From contig NZ_CP094526.1 in NCBI RefSeq assembly GCF_029910095.1, positions 1,426,001-1,490,000 of the forward strand: a DNA stretch of 64,000 bases, written 5' to 3'. Origin of the DNA: Bradyrhizobium sp. ISRA464 (GTDB lineage: Bacteria > Pseudomonadota > Alphaproteobacteria > Rhizobiales > Xanthobacteraceae). A program made the translations under genes and the position numbers. Shown here in pieces: positions 33,670 through 42,698 of the stretch (position 1 is its first letter; each line of letters begins with the position of its first letter). The notes beneath the pieces were generated by a model. The model ran no database searches. It saw nothing but the letters and a program-made list of their open reading frames with translations, and had not been told where the DNA came from.

Positions 33670-34365
33670 TTACACCTCGAGCCATTCCTCGCGAATGGCG
33701 GCGTTGGACTTGAGCTGGTCGGGCGTGCCTTCGAACACGACGCGGCCGTGGCCCATGATGTAGACCCGGTTCGAGATCTTCATCGCGATCGACAGCTTCT
33801 GCTCGACCAAGAGGATGGCGACGCCGGCTTTCGCGATCCGCGCGATGAGGTCGCCGACCTGCTGCACGATCAGCGGCGCCAGCCCTTCGGTCGGCTCGTC
33901 GATCATCATCAATTCAGGATCGCCGAGCAGCGTGCGGCAGGTGGTCAACATCTGCTTCTCGCCACCGGACAGCACGCCGGCCGGCGTGTCGGCGCGGCGG
34001 GCAAGATTGGGGAACATGTCGAGCATCTCCTCGAGCCGCCACTTGCCGGGGCGGCGTGGGTCCTTGATGCCGAGAAGGAGATTCTGGCGAACCGTCAGGC
34101 CCGGGAAGATGTCGCGGTGTTCCGGCACGTAGCCGAGCCCGAGCCGGGCGATCTTGTAGCTCGGCAGGCCGGCGATATCCCGGCCCTTGAAGCGGATCGT
34201 GCCTTGCGGCGGCACCTCGCCCATGATTGCCTTGACGGTGGTGGAGCGGCCGACGCCGTTGCGCCCCAACAGGCTCACGACCTCGCCGGCGGCGATGTCG
34301 AGGTCGACACCCTGCAGGATGTGGCTCTTGCCGTAATAGGCATGAAGATTCCTGACCTCGAGCAT
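33670..34365 (-). CDS. livF: Branched-chain amino acid-type ABC transporter ATPase LivF, variant Walker A
   Basis: The 231-residue ATPase has Walker A GRNGVGRSTT near residue 37, in which the invariant Lys is Arg (CGC codon), Q-loop region PEHRDIFPGLTVRQN, signature LSGGEKQML, Walker B ELMMIDEPTEGL and the H-loop-equivalent ILLVEQKLS. LivF pairs with LivG on the cytoplasmic face. The Lys normally contacts ATP phosphates; Arg is usually damaging in other ABC ATPases, so it may depend on LivG for hydrolysis. The start shares one base with the livG stop (TGATG). It is the last gene of the operon. Confidence 0.92.
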   Translation of the reverse strand: MLEVRNLHAYYGKSHILQGVDLDIAAGEVVSLLGRNGVGRSTTVKAIMGEVPPQGTIRFKGRDIAGLPSYKIARLGLGYVPEHRDIFPGLTVRQNLLLGIKDPRRPGKWRLEEMLDMFPNLARRADTPAGVLSGGEKQMLTTCRTLLGDPELMMIDEPTEGLAPLIVQQVGDLIARIAKAGVAILLVEQKLSIAMKISNRVYIMGHGRVVFEGTPDQLKSNAAIREEWLEV

Positions 34366-35114
34366 CAGTCGATCTCCTCGCCGAGATAGGCTTCCTTAAC
34401 CTTCGGATTGCCGCGGATCTCATCCGGCGTGCCTGACGCGATGATGTTGCCGTACACCAGCACCGAGATGCGGTCGGCGAGACCGAACACCACACTCATG
34501 TCGTGCTCGACGATCACGAGCGTGCGGCCCTCGGTCAGGCGGCGGATCAACGCGACGGCGCGCTCGGTCTCCGCATGGCTCATGCCCGCGGTCGGCTCGT
34601 CCAGCATGACGACGCTGGCGCCGCTGGCGATCGTGATCCCGATCTCGAGCTCGCGCTGCTCGGCATAGGTCAGCAGCCCGGCCGGCACGTCGCGGCGGTG
34701 ACTGAGATGGATGTCGTCGAGGATCTGCGCTGTGCGCTGCTTCACCTCGGGCAGATGGTCGACGTTCTTCCAGAAGGCATAGCGGTGTCCGGTCGCCCAC
34801 AGCACGGCGCAGCGGACGTTCTCCCACACCGTCATGCGCGCGAAGACGTTGGTGACCTGGAACGAGCGCGACAGTCCGCGCCGATTGATCTCGAACGGAC
34901 GCAGGCCAGAGATCACCTCGCCGTTGAGGCGGATCTCGCCCGAGGTCGGCTTGATGTGGCCGCTGATCAGGTTGAACGTCGTCGACTTGCCGGCGCCGTT
35001 CGGCCCGATAATGGCATGACGCTCGCCCTGCGCGACGCTCAAATTGAGATCGCGGATGATGCCCACATTGCCGAAGCGCTTCTCGACGGCTTTGACTTCG
35101 ATGGCCGCGGTCAT
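34365..35114 (-). CDS. livG: Branched-chain amino acid-type ABC transporter ATPase LivG
   Basis: The 249-residue ATPase has a normal Walker A (GPNGAGKSTTFNLISG), a signature region LTYAEQRELEIG (LSGGQ-equivalent altered as usual for LivG), Walker B SVVMLDEPTAGMSHAE, and the His switch in VIVEHDMSVVFGLADR. It forms the nucleotide-binding pair with LivF. Its start overlaps the livM stop by 4 bp (ATGA), and the end touches livF. Confidence 0.93.
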   Translation of the reverse strand: MTAAIEVKAVEKRFGNVGIIRDLNLSVAQGERHAIIGPNGAGKSTTFNLISGHIKPTSGEIRLNGEVISGLRPFEINRRGLSRSFQVTNVFARMTVWENVRCAVLWATGHRYAFWKNVDHLPEVKQRTAQILDDIHLSHRRDVPAGLLTYAEQRELEIGITIASGASVVMLDEPTAGMSHAETERAVALIRRLTEGRTLVIVEHDMSVVFGLADRISVLVYGNIIASGTPDEIRGNPKVKEAYLGEEID

Positions 35115-36415
35115 GCGAGATACCCCCGATCACGGGCCACCGTCGCGGCGCGATCCCAGGCCTCGGCCACGCGCCGCCATGTGATGCGGGCGACCAGGAA
35201 GCCGCCGACGAGGAGCACCGCCGCGGCCGCCCAGGTGGTTGGCGCCGTCGCGACGAAGGGGATGCCGACGAGATTGATGGTGTTGCCTTCACCTTCGCTC
35301 GCCGTGTAGCGCGCGACCGTCTCGATGGTGAGGATGATGCCGAGCACCAGCGCGAGCGTCGGAATGGCCGCGACGAGATAGGAGGGGATCACCGTACGCA
35401 GCGTCCCGGCGCGGATCAGCGGACGGTGCTTCATCAGGATGCCGGCGATGCCGCCCGGCGCGAACATCACGATGCCGATGAAGATGATGCCGAAATAGAG
35501 CTGCCAGACCGTGGTGACGTTAGTCAGCCCGAGCTGCAGATAGGTCACCAGGATGGCGCCGAGGATCGGACCGAAGAAATAGGCAGTGCCGCCGATGAAC
35601 GCGGCGAACAGCACGATGCCGGATTGCGTCGCGCCGAGATAGGCCGAATTGGCGATCTCGAAATTGATCGCGGTGAGGCCGCCGGCGATGCCGGCGAAGA
35701 AGCCCGCGAACATATAGGCGAGATAGCGCACCACATGGGGATCGTAGCCGATGAACTGGACACGCTCGGGATTGTCGCGCACCGCGTTGCAGATGCGGCC
35801 GAGCGGCGTGCGGGTCAGCGCGTACATCGCGATCGCCGAGATCATCACCCAGAACGCAATCAGGTAATAGACCTGAAGCTGCGGCCCGAAGGTCCAGCCG
35901 AACATGTGCGGCAGGGCGGTGCGGTCGGTGGTGATGCCGGATTCGCCGCCGAACACGCTGCGCAGGATCAGCGACGACGAGGCCACCAGCTCGCCGATGC
36001 CGAGCGAGATCATAGCAAACACGGTGCCGGCGCGCTTGGTCATCACCCAACCGACCAGAGTTGCGAAGACAAGACCGCCGATGCCGCCGATCAGCGGAAT
36101 CACGGGCAGCGGGATCGGCCAGTCGTAACTGGCGACCGCATTCATGACGTGGACCGAAAGGAAGCCGCCAAGGCCGTACTGGACCGCATGGCCGAACGAC
36201 AACAGCCCGGTCTGGCCGAGCAGGATGTTGTAGGACAGCGCGAAGATGATCGCGATGCCGATCAGGCTGAACGAGGTCAGCGAGCCGCCGGAGGAGAAGA
36301 TCAGCGGCAGCACGACGAGCGCGGCGGCCGCGATCAGCCAGACGCCGTAGAAACCGAGGGCGCCGCCGGACTCACGTTTCGTCGCGGCGGAGGTGGGGGA
36401 AACAGCCTTGATCAT
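35111..36415 (-). CDS. livM: Branched-chain amino acid-type ABC transporter permease LivM
   Basis: The 434-residue permease has about ten membrane helices, including ALSYNILLGQTGLLSFGHAV, GYDPHVVRYLAYMFAGFFAG and AGIAGGLTAINFEIANSAYL, which are LivM landmarks. It is longer than most LivM (about 320-420) because of a C-terminal extension with two further hydrophobic segments (VIPSYLVAAIPTLALVLGII and TTWAAAAVLLVGGFLVARIT). It pairs with LivH in the membrane. 4-bp overlaps join it to livH and livG. Confidence 0.92.
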   Translation of the reverse strand: MIKAVSPTSAATKRESGGALGFYGVWLIAAAALVVLPLIFSSGGSLTSFSLIGIAIIFALSYNILLGQTGLLSFGHAVQYGLGGFLSVHVMNAVASYDWPIPLPVIPLIGGIGGLVFATLVGWVMTKRAGTVFAMISLGIGELVASSSLILRSVFGGESGITTDRTALPHMFGWTFGPQLQVYYLIAFWVMISAIAMYALTRTPLGRICNAVRDNPERVQFIGYDPHVVRYLAYMFAGFFAGIAGGLTAINFEIANSAYLGATQSGIVLFAAFIGGTAYFFGPILGAILVTYLQLGLTNVTTVWQLYFGIIFIGIVMFAPGGIAGILMKHRPLIRAGTLRTVIPSYLVAAIPTLALVLGIILTIETVARYTASEGEGNTINLVGIPFVATAPTTWAAAAVLLVGGFLVARITWRRVAEAWDRAATVARDRGYLA

Positions 36416-37359
36416 GACTCGCGCGTCCCCAGCAGGCCCATGGGGCGGAAGATCAGGACCAGCACCAGCAGCACATAGGGCAGGATCGGCGCGATCTGCG
36501 CGATCGTCACGTTCCAGATGTCGGTGAGCGGCGAGGGGCCGAGGCTCGGATCGAGCGGACCGAACACGCTGGCGAGCGAACCGTTCAGCGCGACCGCGAA
36601 GGTCTGTATCAGCCCGATCAAAAGCGATGCGATGAAGGCGCCGGGCAGCGAGCCGAGGCCGCCAAAGACGATGACGACGAAGAGGATCGGCCCGAGCAGC
36701 GCCGCCATGTCGGACTGCGTCACCAGCGAGGGACCGGCGATGACGCCGGCAAGGCCGGCGAGCGCGCTGCCGACCCCGAACACCAGCATGAAGACGCGCC
36801 CGACATTGTGGCCGAGGTGGCCAACCATGCTCGGATGCGTCAGCGCGGCCTGCACGATGAGGCCGACCCGGGTCCGCTTGAGCGTGATCAGAAGCGCCAC
36901 GAAGATCACGACGGAGACCACGAGCATGAAGATCTTGTAGGCCGGATAATTGGTGGAGAACACGGTGAAGGCGGGAAAGTCGAGCGCCGCGGGGATCCGG
37001 TAATCCATCGGGCTCTTGCCCCAGATCATCGAGACGATTTCCTCGATCGCGAAGGCAAGCCCGAAGGTCAGCAGCAATTCGGCGACATGGCCGTGCTTGT
37101 GGGTGTTGCGCAGGCCATAGCGCTCGACCGCCATGCCGACCGCGCCGACCAGCAGCGGCGCCAGCACCAGCGCCGGCCAGAAGCCGATCCAGCGCGTGAG
37201 CTGGTAGCCGAAAAACGCACCCAGCATATAGAAGCTGGCATGTGCGAAGTTGAGCACGCCCATCATGCTGAAGATGACGGTGAGCCCGCTGGACAACAGG
37301 AACAACAGCATCCCGAACAGGACGCCGTTGAGCGTTGAAATGACGATCAACTCAGCCAA
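36412..37359 (-). CDS. livH: Branched-chain amino acid-type ABC transporter permease LivH
   Basis: The 315-residue permease has eight membrane helices with typical LivH segments NGVLFGMLLFLLSSGLTVIF, MMGVLNFAHASFYMLGAFFG, GMAVERYGLRNTHKHGHVAE and VFGGLGSLPGAFIASLLIGL. It forms the heterodimeric pore with LivM. The gene lies between the binding-protein gene (132-bp gap) and livM (overlap). Confidence 0.93.
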   Translation of the reverse strand: MAELIVISTLNGVLFGMLLFLLSSGLTVIFSMMGVLNFAHASFYMLGAFFGYQLTRWIGFWPALVLAPLLVGAVGMAVERYGLRNTHKHGHVAELLLTFGLAFAIEEIVSMIWGKSPMDYRIPAALDFPAFTVFSTNYPAYKIFMLVVSVVIFVALLITLKRTRVGLIVQAALTHPSMVGHLGHNVGRVFMLVFGVGSALAGLAGVIAGPSLVTQSDMAALLGPILFVVIVFGGLGSLPGAFIASLLIGLIQTFAVALNGSLASVFGPLDPSLGPSPLTDIWNVTIAQIAPILPYVLLVLVLIFRPMGLLGTRES

Positions 37360-37491
37360 GGCACACTCGCTGAAGACTCGAACGATTGACGTGAACAGGA
37401 AGCTGCGAACCGACCGGACGCCGGCGTCACCGCCGGACGAAGGCGGGCCTCCGCGGCCGTGCAGCCGCGAAGGCGCTAGCCAAACGGTCGA

Positions 37492-38730
37492 TCAGGGTCG
37501 CTTCATCTTGCAGGTGGTCGGGACCATCGCATGCGCGGTGTCGATCTTGGAGACGAGATGCCAGCCCCAGCCGGTGTTCTCCTCGTCGAACGGCTCCTTT
37601 GCCTTGTCGGCCAGCGTGCCGAACGAGGAGATGTAGATCGGCTGGAAGAACTGGTGATCGTCCTTGCGCATGGTGCCCTCGCCGCCGTCAAGCACCTCGA
37701 ACTTCAGGTCCTCGAGGGCAGCCGCCACCTTCACCGGATCGATCGAGTTGGCCTTCTCGGCCGCCGCCTTGAACATCCGCATCTCGTTGACGGCGCGCGG
37801 ATACCACAGCGACATGTTGGCCTTGGCGCGGAAATCCTTCTCGAAATCCATCGCCGCCTTGTTGCCGGAATTGGGGATGCCTTCGGAGATCTGGAACACC
37901 TGGTGATCGAGGCCGGTCTGCTTGATCGCGGTCGGCCCGCCTGCGCCGCCGGCGTAATAGGTGTACCAGTTGACCTTGAGGCCGGCGTCAGCCGCCGCCT
38001 TCAGCAGCAGCGCGATATCCTGGCCCCAGTTGCCGGTCACGACGCTGTCGGCGCCCGACGCCTTGATCTTGGCGATATAGGGCGAGAAGTCGGTGATCTT
38101 GAGCAGCGGATGCAGCTCGTCGCCGACGATCTGGACGTCCGACCGCTTGGCCGCGAGCATCTTGCGCGCCTCTGACCGCACCGACTGGCCGAACGAATAG
38201 TCCTGGTTGATCAGGTACACTTTCTTGATGGACGGCTGATCCTTCATGTAGTTGGTCAGCGCTTCCATCTTGATGTCCGAGCTCGCGTCCCAGCGGAAGT
38301 GCCAGTAGCTGCACTTCTCGTTGGTCATGCTCGGATCGACCGCGGCATAGTTGAAGTAGAGCACTTCCTTGCCGGGGTTGCGGGAATTGTTCTTGGTGAC
38401 GAAATCTTCCAGCGCGGCGCCGACCGACGAGCCGTTGCCCTGGGTGATGTAGTGGATGCCGGCGTCGACCGCCTTCTGGGCCTGAACCAGGCTCTCCTGC
38501 GGATTGGTCTTGTTGTCGAGCGGGACGATTTCGATCTTGTGGCCGAGGATGCCGCCCTTCGCGTTCAACTCGTCGGCAAGATACTGGAAGGTCTTCAGGC
38601 CGCCTTCACCAACGCTCGCGCCGCCGCCGGAGAGCGGATCGATATAGCCGATCTTCAAGGTTTCCTGCGCGGACGCCGCGCCACCAAGCATCAGGACGGC
38701 CGCAGCCATGGCAAAGGGAAGATAACGCAT
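37492..38730 (-). CDS. Periplasmic substrate-binding protein of the liv-type ABC transporter
   Basis: The 412-residue protein has a signal peptide (MRYLPFAMAAAVLMLGGAASAQ) and the type I periplasmic-binding fold of the LivK/UrtA class: LKIGYIDPLSGGGASVGEGG, VDAGIHYITQGNGSSVGAAL, KKVYLINQDYSFGQSVRSEA, DSVVTGNWGQDIALLLKAAAD. It captures the substrate in the periplasm; branched-chain amino acids, other amino acids or aromatic compounds are all possible for this class. First gene of the five-gene transporter operon. Confidence 0.9.
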   Translation of the reverse strand: MRYLPFAMAAAVLMLGGAASAQETLKIGYIDPLSGGGASVGEGGLKTFQYLADELNAKGGILGHKIEIVPLDNKTNPQESLVQAQKAVDAGIHYITQGNGSSVGAALEDFVTKNNSRNPGKEVLYFNYAAVDPSMTNEKCSYWHFRWDASSDIKMEALTNYMKDQPSIKKVYLINQDYSFGQSVRSEARKMLAAKRSDVQIVGDELHPLLKITDFSPYIAKIKASGADSVVTGNWGQDIALLLKAAADAGLKVNWYTYYAGGAGGPTAIKQTGLDHQVFQISEGIPNSGNKAAMDFEKDFRAKANMSLWYPRAVNEMRMFKAAAEKANSIDPVKVAAALEDLKFEVLDGGEGTMRKDDHQFFQPIYISSFGTLADKAKEPFDEENTGWGWHLVSKIDTAHAMVPTTCKMKRP

Positions 38731-39240
38731 ATCTTGTCGTTTCCTCGTTGAAGATTGACTTTGGTTGAAGGTGTTCCGCTGATCATGCAGCGCAACAGCA
38801 AGGTCGATACTGCGAAGGACCTGTCATTGACAAGTCTGGTTCGGGCATGGCTCGTGCCCGACCGTCCCGCAAAAGTGAGCGAGCGCTCGGTAAGTGTTTG
38901 CAACGGGATCGCCGCATCCCGTGGCGAGGAATAAGGCTGCCGCGACGAGGGGACAGACGTTCAGACATAAGTCGCTGTTTCCGAAAGATTTTGCCAATCG
39001 GGTGATTGGAATATTCGATCAAGATCGTCTCATCGGACACCGATCGACGTCGTCAAGCGCATCTCGAGCGACGCGATTGTCGCGCCCGTCACTTTGCGCT
39101 GGACACCGATGCGTCTTGCGGTAAGGGGTTGCTCTCGTGGTATACCAGGCTCGGGCTCGCTGTCCGCTTACGCGGACATTCTCCGCGAAGCCTGGCTCGG
39201 GCGTTGAAGACAACACGGCATCGGCTTTGAAAGAGAGAGC
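38731..39240. other. Promoter region of the transporter operon
   Basis: No gene is visible in this divergent 510-bp spacer. It should hold the promoter of the binding-protein gene (leftwards) and of the ketopantoate-reductase-like gene (rightwards). The 12-bp palindrome GAGCGAGCGCTC is described separately. Confidence 0.5.
38877..38888. promoter_or_regulatory. Possible TetR-type operator
   Basis: GAGCGAGCGCTC is a perfect 12-bp palindrome within GTGAGCGAGCGCTCGGTAAG, a form common for TetR-family operators. It lies about 150 bp upstream of the transporter binding-protein gene. No tetR gene is adjacent. Confidence 0.4.
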
Positions 39241-40305
39241 ATGGCGCGCAACATTCTGATCCTGGGAGCCTCATACGGCTCCTTGCTGGGGACCAAGCTT
39301 CTGATGGCGGGTCACAACGTGACCCTGGTCTGCCGAAAGAAGACGGCGGAGCTGATCAATCGCGACGGCACCGAAGTGCGCATCAAGCTGCGCGACGAGC
39401 CGAACCACCGGTCGATCTTCTCGCGCGACCTGCCGGGCAAGCTCGATGCGGTGACGCCGGCCGACGTCGATCTGTCGCGCTACGATATGGTCGGCCTTGC
39501 GATGCAGGAGCCGCAATACACCAACCACACGGTTCGCGTTCTCATGATCAAGATCGCGGCGGCAAAGCTGCCGTGCCTGTCGATCATGAACATGCCGCCC
39601 TTGCCGTATCTGAAGCGGATTCCCGCGCTGGCCGGCATGGACCTGGAAGAGGCGTACACCAATGCGCAGGTGTGGGAGCGCTTCGAGCCGGGGCTGGTGA
39701 CGCTGTGCTCGCCCGATCCGCAGGCGTTCCGTCCGCCGGAGGAAGCCGCGAACGTGCTTCATGTCGGCCTGCCGACCAACTTCAAGGCCGCGGTCTTTGC
39801 CGATGACAGGCACAACAAGGTGCTGCGTGAGCTGGAAGCCGACATCGACGCGGTGACGCTGGACGGCCAGGATGTTCCGGTGAAGCTGAAGGTGTTCGAC
39901 TCGCTGTTCGTCCCGCTGGCGAAGTGGTCGATGCTGTTGACCGGCAACTACCGTTGCATCACGCCGACAGAGCCGCAATCGATCCGTGATGCCGTGCACG
40001 GCGATCTCAAGCTGTCGCAGTCGATCTACGACCATGTCGACGCCATCGCGCGGCAGCTCGGCGCGGACCCTGCCGATCAGGTCCCGTTCGCGAAATACGC
40101 CAAGGCGGCGGAAAGCCTGCTCAAGCCGTCATCGGCGGCCCGTGCGGTGGCCGCCGGCGCGCCCTTCATCGAGCGCGTCGATCTTCTGGTGAAGCTGATC
40201 TCGCACCAGCTCGGCACGCCGAGCGCGGAGATCGACCGCACGGTCGACACCGTCGACCAGAAGCTCAACGAGAAGGTCGTGCAGAGCGGATCGGGCGCGG
40301 ACTGA
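39241..40305 (+). CDS. Ketopantoate reductase-like NAD(P)-binding protein
   Basis: The 354-residue protein starts with a Rossmann motif variant ARNILILGASYGSLLGTKLL, then NVTLVCRKKTAELINRDGTE and DMVGLAMQEPQYTNHTVRVL, which resemble ApbA/PanE (2-dehydropantoate 2-reductase) N-termini; the C-terminal all-helical half (LTGNYRCITPTEPQSIRDAV) is less typical. It is longer than PanE (about 300), so a related oxidoreductase with another substrate is likely. GAAAGAGAGAGC precedes the ATG. Confidence 0.7.
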   Translation: MARNILILGASYGSLLGTKLLMAGHNVTLVCRKKTAELINRDGTEVRIKLRDEPNHRSIFSRDLPGKLDAVTPADVDLSRYDMVGLAMQEPQYTNHTVRVLMIKIAAAKLPCLSIMNMPPLPYLKRIPALAGMDLEEAYTNAQVWERFEPGLVTLCSPDPQAFRPPEEAANVLHVGLPTNFKAAVFADDRHNKVLRELEADIDAVTLDGQDVPVKLKVFDSLFVPLAKWSMLLTGNYRCITPTEPQSIRDAVHGDLKLSQSIYDHVDAIARQLGADPADQVPFAKYAKAAESLLKPSSAARAVAAGAPFIERVDLLVKLISHQLGTPSAEIDRTVDTVDQKLNEKVVQSGSGAD

Positions 40306-40419
40306 CCGCCGCGCGTTCATGGCGGGGCAGGGCCATCTCGCAGCGTAAGCGCGCGGCGTTCCGATATCGGCACGTGAGGTGAGCCACGCTAGTCGCGCTC
40401 CGGAGCTGACGTTTCCACC

Positions 40420-40545
40420 TCGGCATGGCCGGGCACAGCCGTCTGAAGCACGGCGTCGCTTCCACTCGCCTATGCCCGGCCATCCACGTCTTCCCTCACG
40501 TGGAAAACCAAAGACGAGGATGCCCGGGACAGGCCCGGGCATGAC
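40420..40545. repeat. GC-rich palindromic intergenic repeats
   Basis: The stretch between the ketopantoate-reductase-like and rnk genes contains GGCATGGCCGGGCA matched by TGCCCGGCCAT about 40 bp later, and a second palindrome CCCGGGACAGGCCCGGG (about 40523-40541). Both are of the GCCCGGC type that is repeated in genomes of this lineage. No gene lies in 40306-40677. Confidence 0.6.
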
Positions 40546-40677
40546 GAGTTTGTGGGTAGACCAACTAAGCCACAGGCATCGAACGCGCGGCATAACCGGC
40601 TTATGCAATTGCCCTGTCCCCATCGGGGAGAGGTGAACCTCCATTGCCGCTCCAGCTCAACCTAATCTCATCACGCG

Positions 40678-41091
40678 CTAGGCGTGATGCGTCACGCCCA
40701 GAATCGTCACCGACCGCGTCTGGTGGCTCGGCGTCTCGAACTCGATCGCCTGCCCGACTGAAAGTCCGATCAACGCGGCACCGACCGGTGTCAGGACCGA
40801 GATACGCTTCAAGGCGATATCGGCTTCATGCGGATACACCAGCACGACTTCCCTGACGTCGCCGGTGTCGTCGTCGCGATAGCGCACCCGCGAACCCATG
40901 CGCACCACGTCATGCAAATCGGCGTCGTCGGCGACGACCTTGGCGCGCTCGGTCTCCTGCGCGAGGAACTGCGCCACGCGCGGGAACCGCTCCATGCTGG
41001 AATCGGCCAGCGCACTGAGACGCTGCACCTCGCTCGCCGCGATCGTGATCGGTGGCAAGGAAGTAGCGGGCAAATTGAAGCTTCGAGTCAT
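40678..41091 (-). CDS. rnk: Nucleoside diphosphate kinase regulator Rnk / GreA-GreB-like protein
   Basis: The 137-residue protein matches Rnk: LPPITIAASEVQRLSALADS, a short coiled-coil AQETERAKVVADDADLHDVV, then MGSRVRYRDDDTGDVREVVL, ISVLTPVGAALIGLSVGQAI, the GreA/GreB C-terminal (FKBP-like) fold. Rnk binds RNA polymerase and influences nucleoside triphosphate pools. The short coiled coil lacks the acidic cleavage-factor tip, as in Rnk. Confidence 0.85.
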   Translation of the reverse strand: MTRSFNLPATSLPPITIAASEVQRLSALADSSMERFPRVAQFLAQETERAKVVADDADLHDVVRMGSRVRYRDDDTGDVREVVLVYPHEADIALKRISVLTPVGAALIGLSVGQAIEFETPSHQTRSVTILGVTHHA

Positions 41092-41499
41092 GTCTGTTCA
41101 CCTGAATGACGCGGTTGAAGGCCCCGAACTGTCATTATCGGAACCCGGTGTGGTCAAAGATTGTCGGAACTGCCGATGGTTCGTGGCGAGGGCGCCGCGA
41201 CGCATGTCTGCGATGGGCAACGTCCCGCCTCGCAAAAAGCTCCAAATCGAATGATTTTTTGATGACGTTGAGAATCCGGACGGCGCGCGCGATGGCCGCC
41301 CGGCTAATTGCCTGCGTGCAGACGTCCGGCGCGCAAGACGAGCCGCGCAATGCGTGTGTCGATGCTCAACGTGTAGATCATGGCAAGACCAAGATAGCCC
41401 CTGGCGGCATCGTGGCCATTGCGGCGAAAGCGCGCATGCGCCGGCGGCCGTTTGGTTACAGCCGCGAGGCGGCGTCGAATGTCGGCGCCGATGCCGCCT
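41092..41499. other. Intergenic stretch without recognisable gene
   Basis: Frames in this 400-bp stretch between rnk and the chromate-transporter genes show no family resemblance. No terminator or repeat recognised. Confidence 0.4.
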
Positions 41500-42030
41500 T
41501 CACGGCTGGCCGAGGCCGGTGAGGCCGAGCGCGGCGCCTGCGGCAAGCGCAAGCAGTGGATGGATGCGGGTCGCGGTGGTGGCGATCGCGACCCCGGCTG
41601 CGATCAGCACGAGGCTCCAGCTCGAGGTCGAGGCGTGCGTGATGACGATGGCGCTGGCGATGACCAGGCCGGCGGTGACGGGAACAAGCCCGGCCTGCAC
41701 CTTCCGACGCCACGGCCGGTCCTTGAAGCGTTCCCAGAGCTGCAGCGCAATCCCGGTTACCAGCGAGGACGGTCCGAACTTCGCGAGCGACGTCACCAGC
41801 ACGCCGGCGAAGCCGGCCACATGCCAACCCACCAGCGGCACGACCATCATGTTCGGCCCGGGCGCCGCCTGGGCCAGCGCGAACAGCGCGCTGAACTCGC
41901 GTGCCGTCATCCAGTGATGGATATCGACCACCTGACGCTGCATCTCCGGCAGGATGGTGTTGCCGCCGCCGAAGGCGAGCAGCGAGAGTTCGGCGAAGAT
42001 CAGCGCCAGCGCGATCAGGGTTCCACTCAT
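41500..42030 (-). CDS. chrA: Chromate transporter ChrA, C-terminal-type half (short-chain)
   Basis: The 176-residue membrane protein is one half of a two-gene (short-chain) CHR transporter: LLAFGGGNTILPEMQRQVVD, HHWMTAREFSALFALAQAAPGP, VTSLAKFGPSSLVTGIALQL. The conserved AQAAPGPNMM segment is present. Two such halves, encoded side by side, form one transporter that exports chromate in exchange for sulfate or related anions; other physiological substrates are possible. Its start overlaps the stop of the partner gene by ATGA. Confidence 0.85.
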   Translation of the reverse strand: MSGTLIALALIFAELSLLAFGGGNTILPEMQRQVVDIHHWMTAREFSALFALAQAAPGPNMMVVPLVGWHVAGFAGVLVTSLAKFGPSSLVTGIALQLWERFKDRPWRRKVQAGLVPVTAGLVIASAIVITHASTSSWSLVLIAAGVAIATTATRIHPLLALAAGAALGLTGLGQP

Positions 42031-42593
42031 CGGGAGTGCCTCGATTTCAGGATGATGCTGAGCGGCGCCAGCGTCAGGAGGGTCGGCAGCAGCGGCAATC
42101 TGAACACCGCGATCGCCAGCACGCAGAGCGCGCCGATCAGCCAGCCCACCGCGTCCCGTCGCAGCGGCCAGGCGATCTTGATCGCCATCGAGATCAGCAG
42201 CCCGGCCGCGGCGGCCGCCAACCCGCCGAACAGGTGACGGACCACCGGCTCGCTCTCGAAGCGGTCATAGATCACGCCAAGCCCGATCACGACGGCCGTT
42301 GGCGCGGCGATCAGGCCGAGGATCGCGGCAAACGCGCCGGGGATGCCGCGGAACTTCAGCCCCACCGCCACCGACATGTTGATGATGTTGCCACCGGGCA
42401 GGAATTGGCAGAGCCCGAGCAGGTCCGTGAATTCTGCGCCGGTCAGCCAACCGCGCTTCTCGACCATCATGCGGCGTGCCAGCGGCAGCACGCCGCCGAA
42501 GCTGGTCAGCCCGAGGACAAAGAAGCCGGTGAACAGGTCGGCGACGCCAGGCGCGTCGTGCTTGATCACCTCGGCGGTGGGGACGGCGTCCAT
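42027..42593 (-). CDS. chrA: Chromate transporter ChrA, N-terminal-type half (short-chain)
   Basis: The 188-residue partner contains TSFGGVLPLARRMMVEKRGW, TGAEFTDLLGLCQFLPGGNI and NMSVAVGLKFRGIPGAFAAI, the second copy of the CHR domain. It starts at 42593 and is the first gene of the pair. A LysR regulator gene is transcribed divergently from about 100 bp away, so regulation by it is likely. Confidence 0.85.
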   Translation of the reverse strand: MDAVPTAEVIKHDAPGVADLFTGFFVLGLTSFGGVLPLARRMMVEKRGWLTGAEFTDLLGLCQFLPGGNIINMSVAVGLKFRGIPGAFAAILGLIAAPTAVVIGLGVIYDRFESEPVVRHLFGGLAAAAAGLLISMAIKIAWPLRRDAVGWLIGALCVLAIAVFRLPLLPTLLTLAPLSIILKSRHSR

Positions 42594-42698
42594 GGGCGGA
42601 TCGGCTCCGGTTCGATCATTTTTCGAATCGAGCCTAATTTGCGGCAGGCCAAATTTCCAATATATGGAAAGCGCAAAGTGCATATGTTCTGAATATGG

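Noticed and set aside
38826..38831. TTGACA as -35 box of a promoter for the 39241 gene
   Set aside because: No acceptable -10 box lies 16-18 bp downstream on the plus strand, and the gene is 410 bp away.
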